Positions 30,125 to 40,053 of a stretch of 59,518 bases of DNA are shown here, one piece after another (the stretch's first letter is position 1; every line of letters begins with the position of its first letter). The notes under the pieces are model-generated. The model was not told the origin of the DNA. It ran no database searches and saw only the letters and a program-made list of their open reading frames with translations. The stretch comes from Melioribacteraceae bacterium (lineage in GTDB: Bacteria; Bacteroidota; Ignavibacteria; Ignavibacteriales; Melioribacteraceae). The DNA is taken from assembly GCA_026983795.1 (NCBI GenBank), contig JALSTI010000127.1, positions 1-59,518 on the forward strand, given 5' to 3'. A program made the translations under genes and the position numbers.

Positions 30125-33100
30125 TTAGATTTTCTGAACCTAATTAAAATTGTTGTTCCCCTATTAGTTGTTTGTTCCACTTGTATTGTTGCGTGAATAA
30201 ATTCCAAGTATTTTTTAGCCAGACTAAGACCAATACCCATTCCTTTATCCTTTGTTGTAAAATTGTAATCAAAAATTTTAGGTAAATTTTCATCCGAAAT
30301 GCCGCAACCGTTATCCTTTATTCTCAAATCGAAATGTTCGGAATCCTCATTCGAATTCAAAGTTATTTCAATTTCAGTTGCGCCGGCTTGTAAAGAATTA
30401 CGGATTAAATTAATCAATGTTCTCTTAAGTTGATCATAATCGGCTTCAATAAAAACGTTCTCCAATTCAGATGCAAAGCTAATACCGGCGCTTTCCTCCA
30501 AAAACAAATCTATTGATTCTTTAATAACCTTTCGTAAGTCAATTCGTTCAATTTTAAGACTTGGCATTTTGGCAAAATTTGAAAATTCGGTTGCAATTTT
30601 ACTTAATGTTTCTATCTGGTTAATTATAGTTCCGGTAACTTTATTGAATATATTTTCAAATTTATGGGAATTATCTTTAAAGGCGGCAATTAATTGCTGT
30701 GTAGCTAATTTCATTGGAGTTAACGGATTTTTTATTTCATGAGCTACTTGTTTTGCCATTTCTTTCCAAGCAGCTTCCCTTTCCACTTCAGCCAATTGCA
30801 ATTGATTACGTTTTAATTCATGCACCATATAATTAAACCCTTTAATCAAATCATCCACTTCTCCACCGGCTTTTTCTTCCAGTTGAATATCCAAATCCCC
30901 GCTTGCAACCGCCACCGTTGCCTGAGTTAATTTCCGTATAGGTTTAGAAATTTGATTAGCAAGAATAGAACTTAATATTAAAACCAATAAAACAGCCAAT
31001 GAATAACTGGCTACAAGAAAGGCATCTACTTCGTTACCAGACATCGGCAAGGAAATATTATTAAACGCATCGCTAACTTGAATAATATAGTATTTATGAT
31101 TTATGTTAGCCAAATAATAAAACGAATTATATTTATACTTTTCAACTGCATCAATGGTTATATAATCTTGAGCTCCCAAATTTTCAATAGTATTAAAAGC
31201 AAAAGGATTTATTAATTTAGGTATGAGACTTATTTCATAAAATAAGCTTTCGGTACTATAAGAAACTTTTTTATTCTTGAAAACCGAAAAATTAATGTTT
31301 AGTTCGCTGGATGCCTTTTCAAAAACTTCATATATATTATCCGCTTCCGGGGTCAAATGATCATTAGTATAAGTTTCTATTGAGTAAGCGCGTTTTCCCA
31401 ATTTATAAAAAACGGCGTCTTTGTTTTTTTGCTCCGTCAAGTTTCTAAAATAAAGCGCTAATAAAATCAAAGGAATAAGCGATACAATCAGAAAAGCAAT
31501 TAATAGTTTGGTTTGTAACGATATTTTTATTTCTTTTTTACGCGAAAGAATATAGACAAAGTAAATTAAAATTATTAGCAGAATGAGGAGAGAATGGAAA
31601 AAGAAAATTTTGAAAAAATTAAATATTTGAAATGACAAATCTTTTTCCCTTATTGCCACGGCAATTTTTTTTGTTTTTTTATTTCTAATAACTTGCGAAA
31701 TATAAATTTTATAATTGGCACCATTTAAATTTATTATTCTGAATGCTTCGTGTTCTTTATTCAATTTTATATTGTCAATTTTATCAACATCGGGGTATGA
31801 AATCCTTATGTCTCCCCAAACATTTTTCAGGGAATCGTTTATAAATTCCAAAATTTTCAATTCACCGGTTTGAACAATTTGTTTTTGATGCAAGGGAGGA
31901 GCTTTTAAAAACTCGGGTGGTTCTGCAAAACCGAAGTTTCCTATATCAAAAATTACCGAAGCTTCCACATAACCGAGCAAAGCGTAATCATTTTTAACGG
32001 GAAAAATTCCTCTGATAATTTTAGCGCCGGAGTTAGGTAAATTTTCCTTAAAAATTGTGATGTCAGATAATACATTTTTTAGATTAGACCAATTGGGTCC
32101 GGGTAATTCACTTATTCTAAAACCGAAACCGCCGAGAAATTTTTTATTGTAATCCAAAAAACCGATTTCGGATATAAACGATTCTTTTTGTAATGAGCTT
32201 TTGCTCCAAATCTTAAACGCCGAGGCATCAAAATTAGTGCTGGGATTGTCAAAGGCTTCAAGTGCTTCTTTTCTTGTAAAATCGTTCAGCAAAGATTCTC
32301 TTACAAGGAATTCAAGCCAACCGTCATTTGGGTTTATTAAGTCCCGTGCATATATTTTTAACGATTCTTTCTCTAATTGGTTATTGTAAAAAATCATTAA
32401 AATGACCGAGAATGCAGATCCGGCGAAAAGTATATATATAAACTTTATAAATTTTTTGTGTTTGGATAAAATATGGAATATTAACAAAAGAAAAGTAAAT
32501 GTTACAAAAAGAATCCTTATTAGTGAATTACCTTGCGGATTGTTTTGCACAAGGTCAAAAAATATTCCGAAAAGTTGAAAAACAAAAAATTGGATTAGTA
32601 AAAATCTGGTCAAATTAAAATTTTTAACGCTTTTGGCAAATACGTAAATAATTAATAAGATTATAAAAGATATCAGTAGAAAGATAAATCCCATCAAAAG
32701 TACGTTTATATACATTAAGCCGGTCGTAACGTTTGGAAATAAAGAATGATCGTTAAAATAAACAAGCGTTGAGTCGAATATAACACTGCGTATGGATGCG
32801 GCAAATCCTCTGTAAGTTAAGAAGAAAATTAACAACAAAGAAATGGTTGTAATAAAATAAAGTTTAACTGATTTATTTACCGTTGTTTTTTTATTACTTA
32901 TTCCGAGTACGAACGTATAAAGTTGTATGACGAAAACCAGGACAAAGATACAAGTCACAAAAAGTTCTACAGGAGATTTAACTATTCCGAAGGCAAACGA
33001 AGAGGAAAAATATGCGGGATTTGAAATGCCCGATGTTTGCCACGATGAAACCAAACCCGAAACATAAACGGTATAGCGAAGTATTACAAGATAACTTAAT

Positions 33101-33930
33101 AATGTAAAATATTTAATCGCTTTATTATTTAATTCTTTCAGTTTTATAAATAAATAAACGCCAAGGAGAAGTAGAACAGTAATTAATAAAACATATTTTA
33201 TATTTTTTAAGTTTTGTCTATAATTATTTAAATTAATATCGAAATTAGGTTTTTTGAATGTAACTAACGCTATTTTATTATTGTTGTTTTCCACAAAAAA
33301 CGAATAATATCTTCCGTCGTTTTTATGCGGATTTTTCCCCGAGTAATTTATTTCGAATTGCGTATTGAACTTTGAGCTTAACAGTCCGGTTAAACTAATT
33401 TTTTGAAAATACTTATTTTGCAATCGATATTCTTTTTCGAGAGGCAACGAAACCGATATATAATAAGCGGTTGAATCATAATCCAAAAGACCGTTATATG
33501 TTAAATAAACAATTAAATTGGATTTGGTAATTGATACGTTATTGATTTTGTTAGAATTGCGGGGATTGAAATTATTAAAAAGTATATTTCGCGTCCAAGC
33601 AAAAACTTCTCCGTTCGAATCGGTAATTACTACGGAAAATTTAGAAAGCGCATGTTGATTTATAAGTGGAATTATTTTTTCTTGCGAACCGTTTTCGTTT
33701 TTAATTATTTTCTTAACCTTATTTAATATAAACTTTAACGAATCGATTTTTTCATTAAAAATATTTTTAACCGACTTTTCGATTAGTTCATTTTTAACAT
33801 TCAGTTCTTTATTCCAATTTTTCTTTTTATTGTTTAGCAATACCGGTTCAAACAATTGGAGAAGAATAATAGCAATAAGTAAAATAAAAACAGGAAGGAT
33901 AAATCTAAGTTGGTTACCGGAAAACCGCAT
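30121..33930 (-). CDS. Large (1269 aa) multi-TM NtrY-like sensor histidine kinase
   Basis: Multiple TMs, HAMP (ATVAVASGDLDIQL), HisKA (QVAHEIKNPLTPMKLATQQLI), HATPase (DNGCGISDENLPKIFDYNFTTKDKGMGIGLSLAKKYLE). Confidence 0.93.
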   Translation of the reverse strand: MRFSGNQLRFILPVFILLIAIILLQLFEPVLLNNKKKNWNKELNVKNELIEKSVKNIFNEKIDSLKFILNKVKKIIKNENGSQEKIIPLINQHALSKFSVVITDSNGEVFAWTRNILFNNFNPRNSNKINNVSITKSNLIVYLTYNGLLDYDSTAYYISVSLPLEKEYRLQNKYFQKISLTGLLSSKFNTQFEINYSGKNPHKNDGRYYSFFVENNNNKIALVTFKKPNFDINLNNYRQNLKNIKYVLLITVLLLLGVYLFIKLKELNNKAIKYFTLLSYLVILRYTVYVSGLVSSWQTSGISNPAYFSSSFAFGIVKSPVELFVTCIFVLVFVIQLYTFVLGISNKKTTVNKSVKLYFITTISLLLIFFLTYRGFAASIRSVIFDSTLVYFNDHSLFPNVTTGLMYINVLLMGFIFLLISFIILLIIYVFAKSVKNFNLTRFLLIQFFVFQLFGIFFDLVQNNPQGNSLIRILFVTFTFLLLIFHILSKHKKFIKFIYILFAGSAFSVILMIFYNNQLEKESLKIYARDLINPNDGWLEFLVRESLLNDFTRKEALEAFDNPSTNFDASAFKIWSKSSLQKESFISEIGFLDYNKKFLGGFGFRISELPGPNWSNLKNVLSDITIFKENLPNSGAKIIRGIFPVKNDYALLGYVEASVIFDIGNFGFAEPPEFLKAPPLHQKQIVQTGELKILEFINDSLKNVWGDIRISYPDVDKIDNIKLNKEHEAFRIINLNGANYKIYISQVIRNKKTKKIAVAIREKDLSFQIFNFFKIFFFHSLLILLIILIYFVYILSRKKEIKISLQTKLLIAFLIVSLIPLILLALYFRNLTEQKNKDAVFYKLGKRAYSIETYTNDHLTPEADNIYEVFEKASSELNINFSVFKNKKVSYSTESLFYEISLIPKLINPFAFNTIENLGAQDYITIDAVEKYKYNSFYYLANINHKYYIIQVSDAFNNISLPMSGNEVDAFLVASYSLAVLLVLILSSILANQISKPIRKLTQATVAVASGDLDIQLEEKAGGEVDDLIKGFNYMVHELKRNQLQLAEVEREAAWKEMAKQVAHEIKNPLTPMKLATQQLIAAFKDNSHKFENIFNKVTGTIINQIETLSKIATEFSNFAKMPSLKIERIDLRKVIKESIDLFLEESAGISFASELENVFIEADYDQLKRTLINLIRNSLQAGATEIEITLNSNEDSEHFDLRIKDNGCGISDENLPKIFDYNFTTKDKGMGIGLSLAKKYLEFIHATIQVEQTTNRGTTILIRFRKSK

Positions 33931-33936
33931 TATAAA

Positions 33937-34383
33937 TTAATTCATTGTTAATTGTGCAATTGTCCATCCACCGTTTATTTTCTTTAGAGAATAAAAGACT
34001 TGTAAATTTCCGCTCAATCCGCTGCTTTTATATTTTGCAGTCCCAGATGCATACGGGAAGTCGGTAGTTTTTTTTGTGGTTAAAATTTTCAATTCAATTA
34101 AATGATATTTTTTGAAAAAATCTTTTAAAACGTAGTAGGCTTGGCTGGGACTAAAATAATCCGATATGCCGGATTTAAGGTTTAATGAAACGTCTGATTT
34201 GATATATTTTGTTATTCTGGAAACATCGCCGTTAAGCAGACCACTATAAACATTAGAAAATATTTTATCCACACCGGTTTTATGCTGTGTTGTCAAAGGC
34301 ATTTTCGAGTCGTGAAATTGCGCATTTACAACTGAAAAACCGGCAACAAATAAAAAAGCAACTATAAAAAACTTTTGTTTCAT
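33937..34383 (-). CDS. Exported small protein, DUF4783-like
   Basis: Signal peptide MKQKFFIVAFLFVAGFSVVNAQ; overall pattern resembling DUF4783 exported proteins of Bacteroidota. Confidence 0.65.
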   Translation of the reverse strand: MKQKFFIVAFLFVAGFSVVNAQFHDSKMPLTTQHKTGVDKIFSNVYSGLLNGDVSRITKYIKSDVSLNLKSGISDYFSPSQAYYVLKDFFKKYHLIELKILTTKKTTDFPYASGTAKYKSSGLSGNLQVFYSLKKINGGWTIAQLTMN

Positions 34384-34427
34384 AATTTTTATCTTTTTAC
34401 TTAATTCAAAATAAACAAAAGAAAATA

Positions 34428-34457
34428 AAAAAGCATACTATAATTTGTATGCTTTTT
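34428..34457 (-). terminator. Rho-independent terminator downstream of the FN3-like lipoprotein gene
   Basis: AAAAAGCATAC-(8 nt)-GTATGCTTTTT perfect hairpin. Confidence 0.8.
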
Positions 34458-34489
34458 ATAAAAATTTAGGAATTTCATTATAAAAACCT

Positions 34490-35344
34490 TTATCGTTTTC
34501 TAACAACTTTTTTATGAATTAAATTCCGGGACTTACTATTTCCTCTTCCGGATTTTAATTGGACTTCACCTTCCATCAATTGATATGCCCAATCAAATAC
34601 CATTTTTTCGGGAGTAATATTATCTATTCTGACTTTTGCGAAATGATTATCCCACGTCCAAATAATATAAGTATGTCCAACAATCGCTTCGGCATATTTA
34701 ATGTTTTCACCTTCTTGAAGCGGTACCCAACCATTTAAAGGAGCTTCCGTTATATCCGATAAGTCGTTTGTTTGACCCATATCTTGAATATCCGTATCGT
34801 CCCATACATCTATGTAATAAACGCCGTTGAAATTTTCAAAAAACATATCCGCGGATGCTTGGTCGGAGCTGGAATCATAAGCTGTTACTAAATATTCGCT
34901 AAAATCGTAACCCGACATATCCGGAAATTTTAAGTAATCGAATATAACTTGGTTTTTCCCTTCAGGTCGTGCAACCCCGTAAACTTCATCATAACTTAAT
35001 TCGCTTTCGTTTCCGTTTACATCATAAGCGGAAACAGCATAATAATACTTAACACCATTTTGAGCGTCGAAATCCACATAAAAATTATCCTTGGTACTTC
35101 CTATTAACGTATACTTTCCATAGTAACTATCGGAATAATAAACATTGTAACCTGCTACATCCCGTTCCGGATTAAAATCCCAATCAATTTCAACTGCATT
35201 ATCTCCAACGTAGGTTTTAATATTTCTGGGAGGCGAAGGCGGCACATTATCGTAATATTGTTTTGTTGTTTCGCAACCGAAGACGGATATTATTAATAAT
35301 AACCCAACTATTACTTTTATCATATTTGTTTTTATCTTTTTCAT
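34490..35344 (-). CDS. Lipoprotein with fibronectin type III-like domain
   Basis: Lipobox IISVFGCETT; PPSPPRNIKTYVGDNAVEIDWDFNPERDVAGYNVYYS FN3-like core. Confidence 0.85.
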   Translation of the reverse strand: MKKIKTNMIKVIVGLLLIISVFGCETTKQYYDNVPPSPPRNIKTYVGDNAVEIDWDFNPERDVAGYNVYYSDSYYGKYTLIGSTKDNFYVDFDAQNGVKYYYAVSAYDVNGNESELSYDEVYGVARPEGKNQVIFDYLKFPDMSGYDFSEYLVTAYDSSSDQASADMFFENFNGVYYIDVWDDTDIQDMGQTNDLSDITEAPLNGWVPLQEGENIKYAEAIVGHTYIIWTWDNHFAKVRIDNITPEKMVFDWAYQLMEGEVQLKSGRGNSKSRNLIHKKVVRKR

Positions 35345-35528
35345 TTTATACCTCCGACATTCTTCATATTAAGAAGCATTACAAAGGGAATGCCAAGTTA
35401 AAAGGTGTGAAAATATTAAAATTTAGGAAGGAAAAAGCAACAGGAGTATTTTTACTGTCTTTTTAAAAATTTGTCTTGTAGTAAATTCTATACACTTACG
35501 CTTTTATTTAAGCAAACAGAATTATCAG

Positions 35529-36824
35529 TTAACCGGTTATATTAAGAAAATTATCATCAATAAACATTTTGCCATTATTTATAACGGCTATTGACTTTCC
35601 TGTCAGTAACCTTTTATCGAAAGGAGTGTTTTTAGATTTTGATTTAAATTTGTTCTTGTCAACAGTCCAAACCATATCCGAATCGAAAATAGTAAGATCG
35701 GCATTTTCATCTTCGGTAATTTGGGGAACGGGAACATTCAAAATTTTCCGCGGATTTACAGATAATTTCTCAACCAATTGCGAAATAGTTAAATGCCCTT
35801 TATGAACCAATTCTGTTATTGCCAAACCCAATTGTGTTTCCAGACCGATTATTCCGTTGGGGGCATTAATAAATTCCAAATCCTTTTCTTCAATTGAGTG
35901 GGGAGCGTGATCGCTTGCAATACAATCGATAGTTCCATCTTTTAAACCTTCTATTATTGCCAATACATCTTCTTTGGAACGCAAAGGCGGATTCATTTTA
36001 AAATTAGTATCAAAGGTTTTAAGCGAATCGTGAGTAAGCGTAAAATGATGAGGCGTAACTTCCGCCGTAACATTTATTCCTTTTTTCTTAGCCTGCCTTA
36101 CCATTTCCACAGAAGCTTTAGTGCTAATATGAGCAATATGAACCCGCGCTCCAACATATTCGGCTAATAGTATATCCCGCATAACTATTAAATCTTCCGA
36201 AACGCTTGGCAAAGGCGGCAATCCCAATTGCGTAGACACAACACTTTCGTTCATTGCTCCGCCAGCTAACGATTCATCTTCGCAATGCTCAATTACAAGT
36301 TTGTCATACATAGATGCATATTCCATTGCTTTACGTAATATTGCAGCGGTTTTAACCGCTACGCCGTCGTCCGAAAATGCCACGGCTCCGGCTTCCACCA
36401 TTTCCGCAATTGGAGCCAGACTCTCCCCTTTTCTTCCTAAAGTAACCGCTCCTATAGAATGAACATTAACCAAATGTCCGTTTGCTTTTTGATTTATAAA
36501 ATTTATCACTTCGGCTGAATCAATAGTTGGATTAGTATTAGGCATACAGGCTAATCCGGTAAAACCACCCGCCGCGGCGGCATTAGCTCCTGTAACAACG
36601 GTTTCTTCGTCTTCTCTGCCGGGTTCCCTTAAATGAACATGCATATCAAAGAGACCGGGAACAATAAATTTATTTTCAAAATCGTATATTTTAGCGCTTG
36701 AATATTCACCGGGTTTTATAGCCCCGATTTTCTTAATTATACCATTATCAATAAGTAAATCCAACTTTTGTTCAATATTTTGAGCAGGATTTATTACAAT
36801 TCCGCCTTTTAAGATGATTTGCAT
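35529..36824 (-). CDS. pyrC: Dihydroorotase
   Basis: GLFDMHVHLREPGREDEETV, MPNTNPTIDS, IASDHAPHSIEEK. Confidence 0.96.
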   Translation of the reverse strand: MQIILKGGIVINPAQNIEQKLDLLIDNGIIKKIGAIKPGEYSSAKIYDFENKFIVPGLFDMHVHLREPGREDEETVVTGANAAAAGGFTGLACMPNTNPTIDSAEVINFINQKANGHLVNVHSIGAVTLGRKGESLAPIAEMVEAGAVAFSDDGVAVKTAAILRKAMEYASMYDKLVIEHCEDESLAGGAMNESVVSTQLGLPPLPSVSEDLIVMRDILLAEYVGARVHIAHISTKASVEMVRQAKKKGINVTAEVTPHHFTLTHDSLKTFDTNFKMNPPLRSKEDVLAIIEGLKDGTIDCIASDHAPHSIEEKDLEFINAPNGIIGLETQLGLAITELVHKGHLTISQLVEKLSVNPRKILNVPVPQITEDENADLTIFDSDMVWTVDKNKFKSKSKNTPFDKRLLTGKSIAVINNGKMFIDDNFLNITG

Positions 36825-36860
36825 AAATATTCCAGATTATATTTAAATTGATCTATTAAT

Positions 36861-37781
36861 TCAATTAGCCGTACCAAGCAAATAAAGCACAGCCATTCTA
36901 ATTGCCACTCCGTTAGTAACCTGATTGAGTATAACTTGATAAGGACCATCGGCAACTTCGGAAGATAATTCAACTCCCCTGTTTATCGGTCCGGGATGAA
37001 GTATAAGTATATCTTTATTATTCCGTTCAATTCGTTCCGCAGTAATTCCAAAATAGTTATGATATTCTCTTAATGAAGGAATCGATATTCCCGCTTCCCT
37101 TTCCAATTGGATTCTAAGAACATTTATTACGTCATGTTCGGCAATTGCTTTATCCACATTATTGTAAATTTTAACTCCTAAACGCTCCAATTCTTTTGGA
37201 ATCATTGTTGCGGGACCGCAAACATTTACAGTAGCTCCCATAGTTTTTAACCCGTAAATATTAGATAAAGCCACGCGGCTGTGAGCAATATCTCCAATTA
37301 TACAAATTCTTAATCCTTCCAAAGAATTCAATTTTTCACGGATTGAATACATATCTAATAAAGCTTGAGTAGGATGTTCGTGCAAACCGTCGCCTGCATT
37401 AATTATATTTGCGTTTGATATCCGGGTTAAGTAATGAGGAACACCGGCTGAACTATGTCTAACAACAATCATATCAACTTTCATTGCTTCAATATTTTTA
37501 ACGGTATCTTTGAATGATTCACCTTTCGAAACGCTGCTTGTACCTTTGGAAAAATTAACTATATCGGCAGATAATCTTTTTTGAGCCAATTCAAACGAGA
37601 TTCTTGTTCTTGTTGAACTTTCGTAAAAAAGATTTACTATAGTTTTACCCTGTAATGTGGGTACTTTCTTAATCGGTCTGTCAAGTACTTCCCGGAATGT
37701 AGTTGCGGTATCTAAAATTAATTGAATATCTTCCTTGGGAACGCCATTTAAACCGAGTAAATGTGGAGTTGATAAAGCCAT
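36861..37781 (-). CDS. pyrB: Aspartate carbamoyltransferase catalytic subunit
   Basis: LFYESSTRTRISFELAQKRL, HPTQALLDMYSI, HPGPINRGVE. Confidence 0.97.
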   Translation of the reverse strand: MALSTPHLLGLNGVPKEDIQLILDTATTFREVLDRPIKKVPTLQGKTIVNLFYESSTRTRISFELAQKRLSADIVNFSKGTSSVSKGESFKDTVKNIEAMKVDMIVVRHSSAGVPHYLTRISNANIINAGDGLHEHPTQALLDMYSIREKLNSLEGLRICIIGDIAHSRVALSNIYGLKTMGATVNVCGPATMIPKELERLGVKIYNNVDKAIAEHDVINVLRIQLEREAGISIPSLREYHNYFGITAERIERNNKDILILHPGPINRGVELSSEVADGPYQVILNQVTNGVAIRMAVLYLLGTAN

Positions 37782-37789
37782 AAAATATC

Positions 37790-38332
37790 CTATTCTGATA
37801 TATCGACTAAATAGACGGCATCCTCACCGTCAATTTCTTTCATTTTAACTTTAATTTCTTCATTAATGGAAGTAGGAATATTTTTCCCCACAAAATCGGC
37901 TTTAATTGGCATTTCGCGGTGACCTCTATCGATTAAAACACAAAGTTGAATTGTTCTTGGTCTTCCCAAATCCATTAAAGCATCCAAAGCGGCTCGTGCG
38001 GTTCTTCCCGAAAACAGTACATCGTCAATAAGTATAATATCTCTGTCATGAATATCAAAAGTGATATTTGTTACCGAAACTTCGGGTTGTTTTAGCCGTG
38101 TCCGGAAATCGTCTCGGTATAAAGTGACATCCAAAATACCCAGTTTAGGTCCGGAACCGTCAATTTCTTTTATTTTATTTTGAATTCTCTTCGCAATAAA
38201 TTCGCCCCGGGTTCTCATACCGATTAAAATTATATTTTCCGAACCTTTATTCCGTTCAAGAATTTCGTGGGAAAGCCTTGTAATAGTCCTTTCCAGTCCT
38301 TTTGCGTCAATTATTTCTGCTTTAATTTTCAT
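37790..38332 (-). CDS. pyrR: PyrR bifunctional regulator / uracil phosphoribosyltransferase
   Basis: PRTase motif DIILIDDVLFSGRTARAALDALMDLGRPRTIQLCVLIDRGHREMPI. Confidence 0.96.
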   Translation of the reverse strand: MKIKAEIIDAKGLERTITRLSHEILERNKGSENIILIGMRTRGEFIAKRIQNKIKEIDGSGPKLGILDVTLYRDDFRTRLKQPEVSVTNITFDIHDRDIILIDDVLFSGRTARAALDALMDLGRPRTIQLCVLIDRGHREMPIKADFVGKNIPTSINEEIKVKMKEIDGEDAVYLVDISE

Positions 38333-38340
38333 AATAATTT

Positions 38341-38377
38341 AAAAAAAATCCTCATTGACTATCGTCGCAGAGGTTTT
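38341..38377 (-). terminator. Terminator-like hairpin immediately upstream of pyrR (candidate attenuator)
   Basis: Minus-strand RNA AAAAACCUC-UGCGACGAUAGUCAAU-GAGGAUUUUUUU; CCUC/GAGG plus inner GAC/GUC and flanking A/U pairs, U7 run ending 8 nt before the pyrR ATG. Confidence 0.55.
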
Positions 38378-38399
38378 TATAATCTTTTTTGTTTTCCAT

Positions 38400-38430
38400 T
38401 CCTTCTTTATCTCGCCGGATAAAATTAAAG
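38400..38430 (-). promoter_or_regulatory. PyrR binding-loop (anti-antiterminator)-like RNA hairpin in the pyrR leader
   Basis: Minus-strand RNA CCUU-UAAU-UUUAUC-[CGGCGA]-GAUAAA-G-AAGG: hexaloop fits CNGNGA, core UCCNGNGAG, flanks CCUUUAA...GAAGGA. Confidence 0.75.
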
Positions 38431-38641
38431 GTTAATTTTAGTTGAACTAAAACTACAAAAAAATAATTTAGATGAAAAGAAAAATATCAAGGATTTTAAA
38501 ATATACAGATGATTATCAGCGAGGCTGTTTCACAAATTTATATTTAGCAAAGAGAAGTTGTAAAACTTTCCAAAAAGTTTAGCATTTTAATGTGCAAAAG
38601 AAGTCCGGTATTTTCAGGTTACTTCAGTCGATTTTTTACAT

Positions 38642-38944
38642 TCAACGTTCGTCGTAATAATATAATTTTTTAACGATGTAAAGTAAATTAATAAGGATAC
38701 CAAAAAGTAATCCGAATGATGCCAAAATAACATCCTTTACGGAAAATGTTAATTCTACATTAAATGCAAGTAAAAAGATGAAAAGTTTGACGAAAATTAT
38801 TATCGTAAAAAGAAAAGCAAAACCGAAAAATCCGCCTCTTAACGGTCCGTAAATAAAAAGTTTTAAATATGTTTTAGACCCTCGATTCTTTAAGAACCGG
38901 CTAATTAGATCATTTGATGTAAAAATATTTTTTACTTCGGTCAT
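38642..38944 (-). CDS. Small two-TM membrane protein (family member A)
   Basis: [16 protein letters not shown]...FSVKDVILASFGLL; alignable to 39766, 40129 and 44546 ORFs. Confidence 0.75.
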   Translation of the reverse strand: MTEVKNIFTSNDLISRFLKNRGSKTYLKLFIYGPLRGGFFGFAFLFTIIIFVKLFIFLLAFNVELTFSVKDVILASFGLLFGILINLLYIVKKLYYYDER

Positions 38945-39153
38945 AGTACATCAATTTTATTTTATTATTCGGGGTTACACAAGCAAAATAATAATTAAAT
39001 ATGACAAAACAAGTAAGTACATAAGACTCAATAAGAATTTAATTTTTCTTATTTTAGTTTTTGACATATAAAGTACAACTTAAAAGTTTTATGGTAACTC
39101 TTTGCAAAATAATAAATTAAATAGAAGGAGTAAAGAAAAAAAATGAATTTTTT

Positions 39154-39528
39154 CTAAATTTTTAAAAATTTATCGACTTTAGAGGAGATTTGTTCAATAT
39201 TTATCGGTTTAAGTAAATATTCGTCAACGCCTAATGAAAATAGTTTATTCATTGTAGCGCTGTCACTTACTGCGGTTAAAGCAATAATTGGAACTTTTAT
39301 TTGAGAATATTGAATTCGGAGAACTTCTAACATTTCCACACCATCCATTACAGGCATTGCAACATCCAGAAATACCAAATCCGGTGAATCATAAAGAATC
39401 GATTCCAATCCCATTTGACCGTTATCGGCGGTTAATACTTCGCAATTGTATAATTTGGTTAATGCGCGATTTAAAAACAACTGTTCGTGTTTATTATCAT
39501 CTATTACAAGAATTTTTGACGTTTCCAT
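39154..39528 (-). CDS. Single-domain response regulator (receiver)
   Basis: ILVIDDNKHEQ, DLVFLDVAMPVMDG, ALTAVSD, YLLKPI. Confidence 0.95.
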   Translation of the reverse strand: METSKILVIDDNKHEQLFLNRALTKLYNCEVLTADNGQMGLESILYDSPDLVFLDVAMPVMDGVEMLEVLRIQYSQIKVPIIALTAVSDSATMNKLFSLGVDEYLLKPINIEQISSKVDKFLKI

Positions 39529-39765
39529 TTAGTTTAACCGCTTTATTCTTATTATTAAATAATGCTAATATTGAAAATGAATATAATATTTTCTCAGAAA
39601 AGAACAAAATTAAAGATTTTTTTTTAAAAAACACTTCATTTTTGATCTATTTTCATATTGATACATTCATTTACTATTAAAAAATGTTTCATTTTGTTTG
39701 CGGTCACAAATATTAACAATTAAGTACTGTTTATTTGTGATAGTTATTTCAAAAAAAAGGTAAAT

Positions 39766-40020
39766 ATGAACACAAACGAATTAAAAATAGCACAAGAGCA
39801 AAAATTTTCATTATCAATATTAAAAAGTATAAAACTAGCATTCAACGACGGACTTTTCTGGTTTGCCATTGTTTTGTTTTTATTAATTGGAATGTATGCA
39901 TTTTCCAACGAAATTCTCGGTAAATCCCTCACTATTGGTTTGAATGAAGTAATTGTAAGTTTGTTAGGGTTTTTCAACATATTCTTTATTAAGTTTACTA
40001 AGAAGTATTTAAGAAGTTAA
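39766..40020 (+). CDS. Small two-TM membrane protein (family member B, most divergent)
   Basis: DGLFWFAIVLFLLIGMYAF...IGLNEVIVSLLGFF; same size and topology as A/C/D. Confidence 0.65.
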   Translation: MNTNELKIAQEQKFSLSILKSIKLAFNDGLFWFAIVLFLLIGMYAFSNEILGKSLTIGLNEVIVSLLGFFNIFFIKFTKKYLRS

Positions 40021-40053
40021 ACTTTATTATTAGGTGAACGGTATTTAGAATTT

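Noticed and set aside
38471-38584. Possible 37-aa + strand ORF (MKRKISRILKYTDDYQRGCFTNLYLAKRSCKTFQKV)
   Set aside because: No ribosome-binding signal, family or neighbourhood support; likely chance in AT-rich intergenic DNA.
39288-39680. 130-aa + strand ORF opposite the response regulator
   Set aside because: Antisense to a clear receiver domain over most of its length; tail is low-complexity AT-rich sequence.
39736-39751. Second CRP-like site (TGTGATAGTTATTTCA) upstream of 39766
   Set aside because: Only one half-site matches; too close to the start codon to be convincing.
39744-39980. 78-aa minus ORF opposite small membrane gene B
   Set aside because: The + strand ORF has the family motif and better context; this is a shadow ORF.
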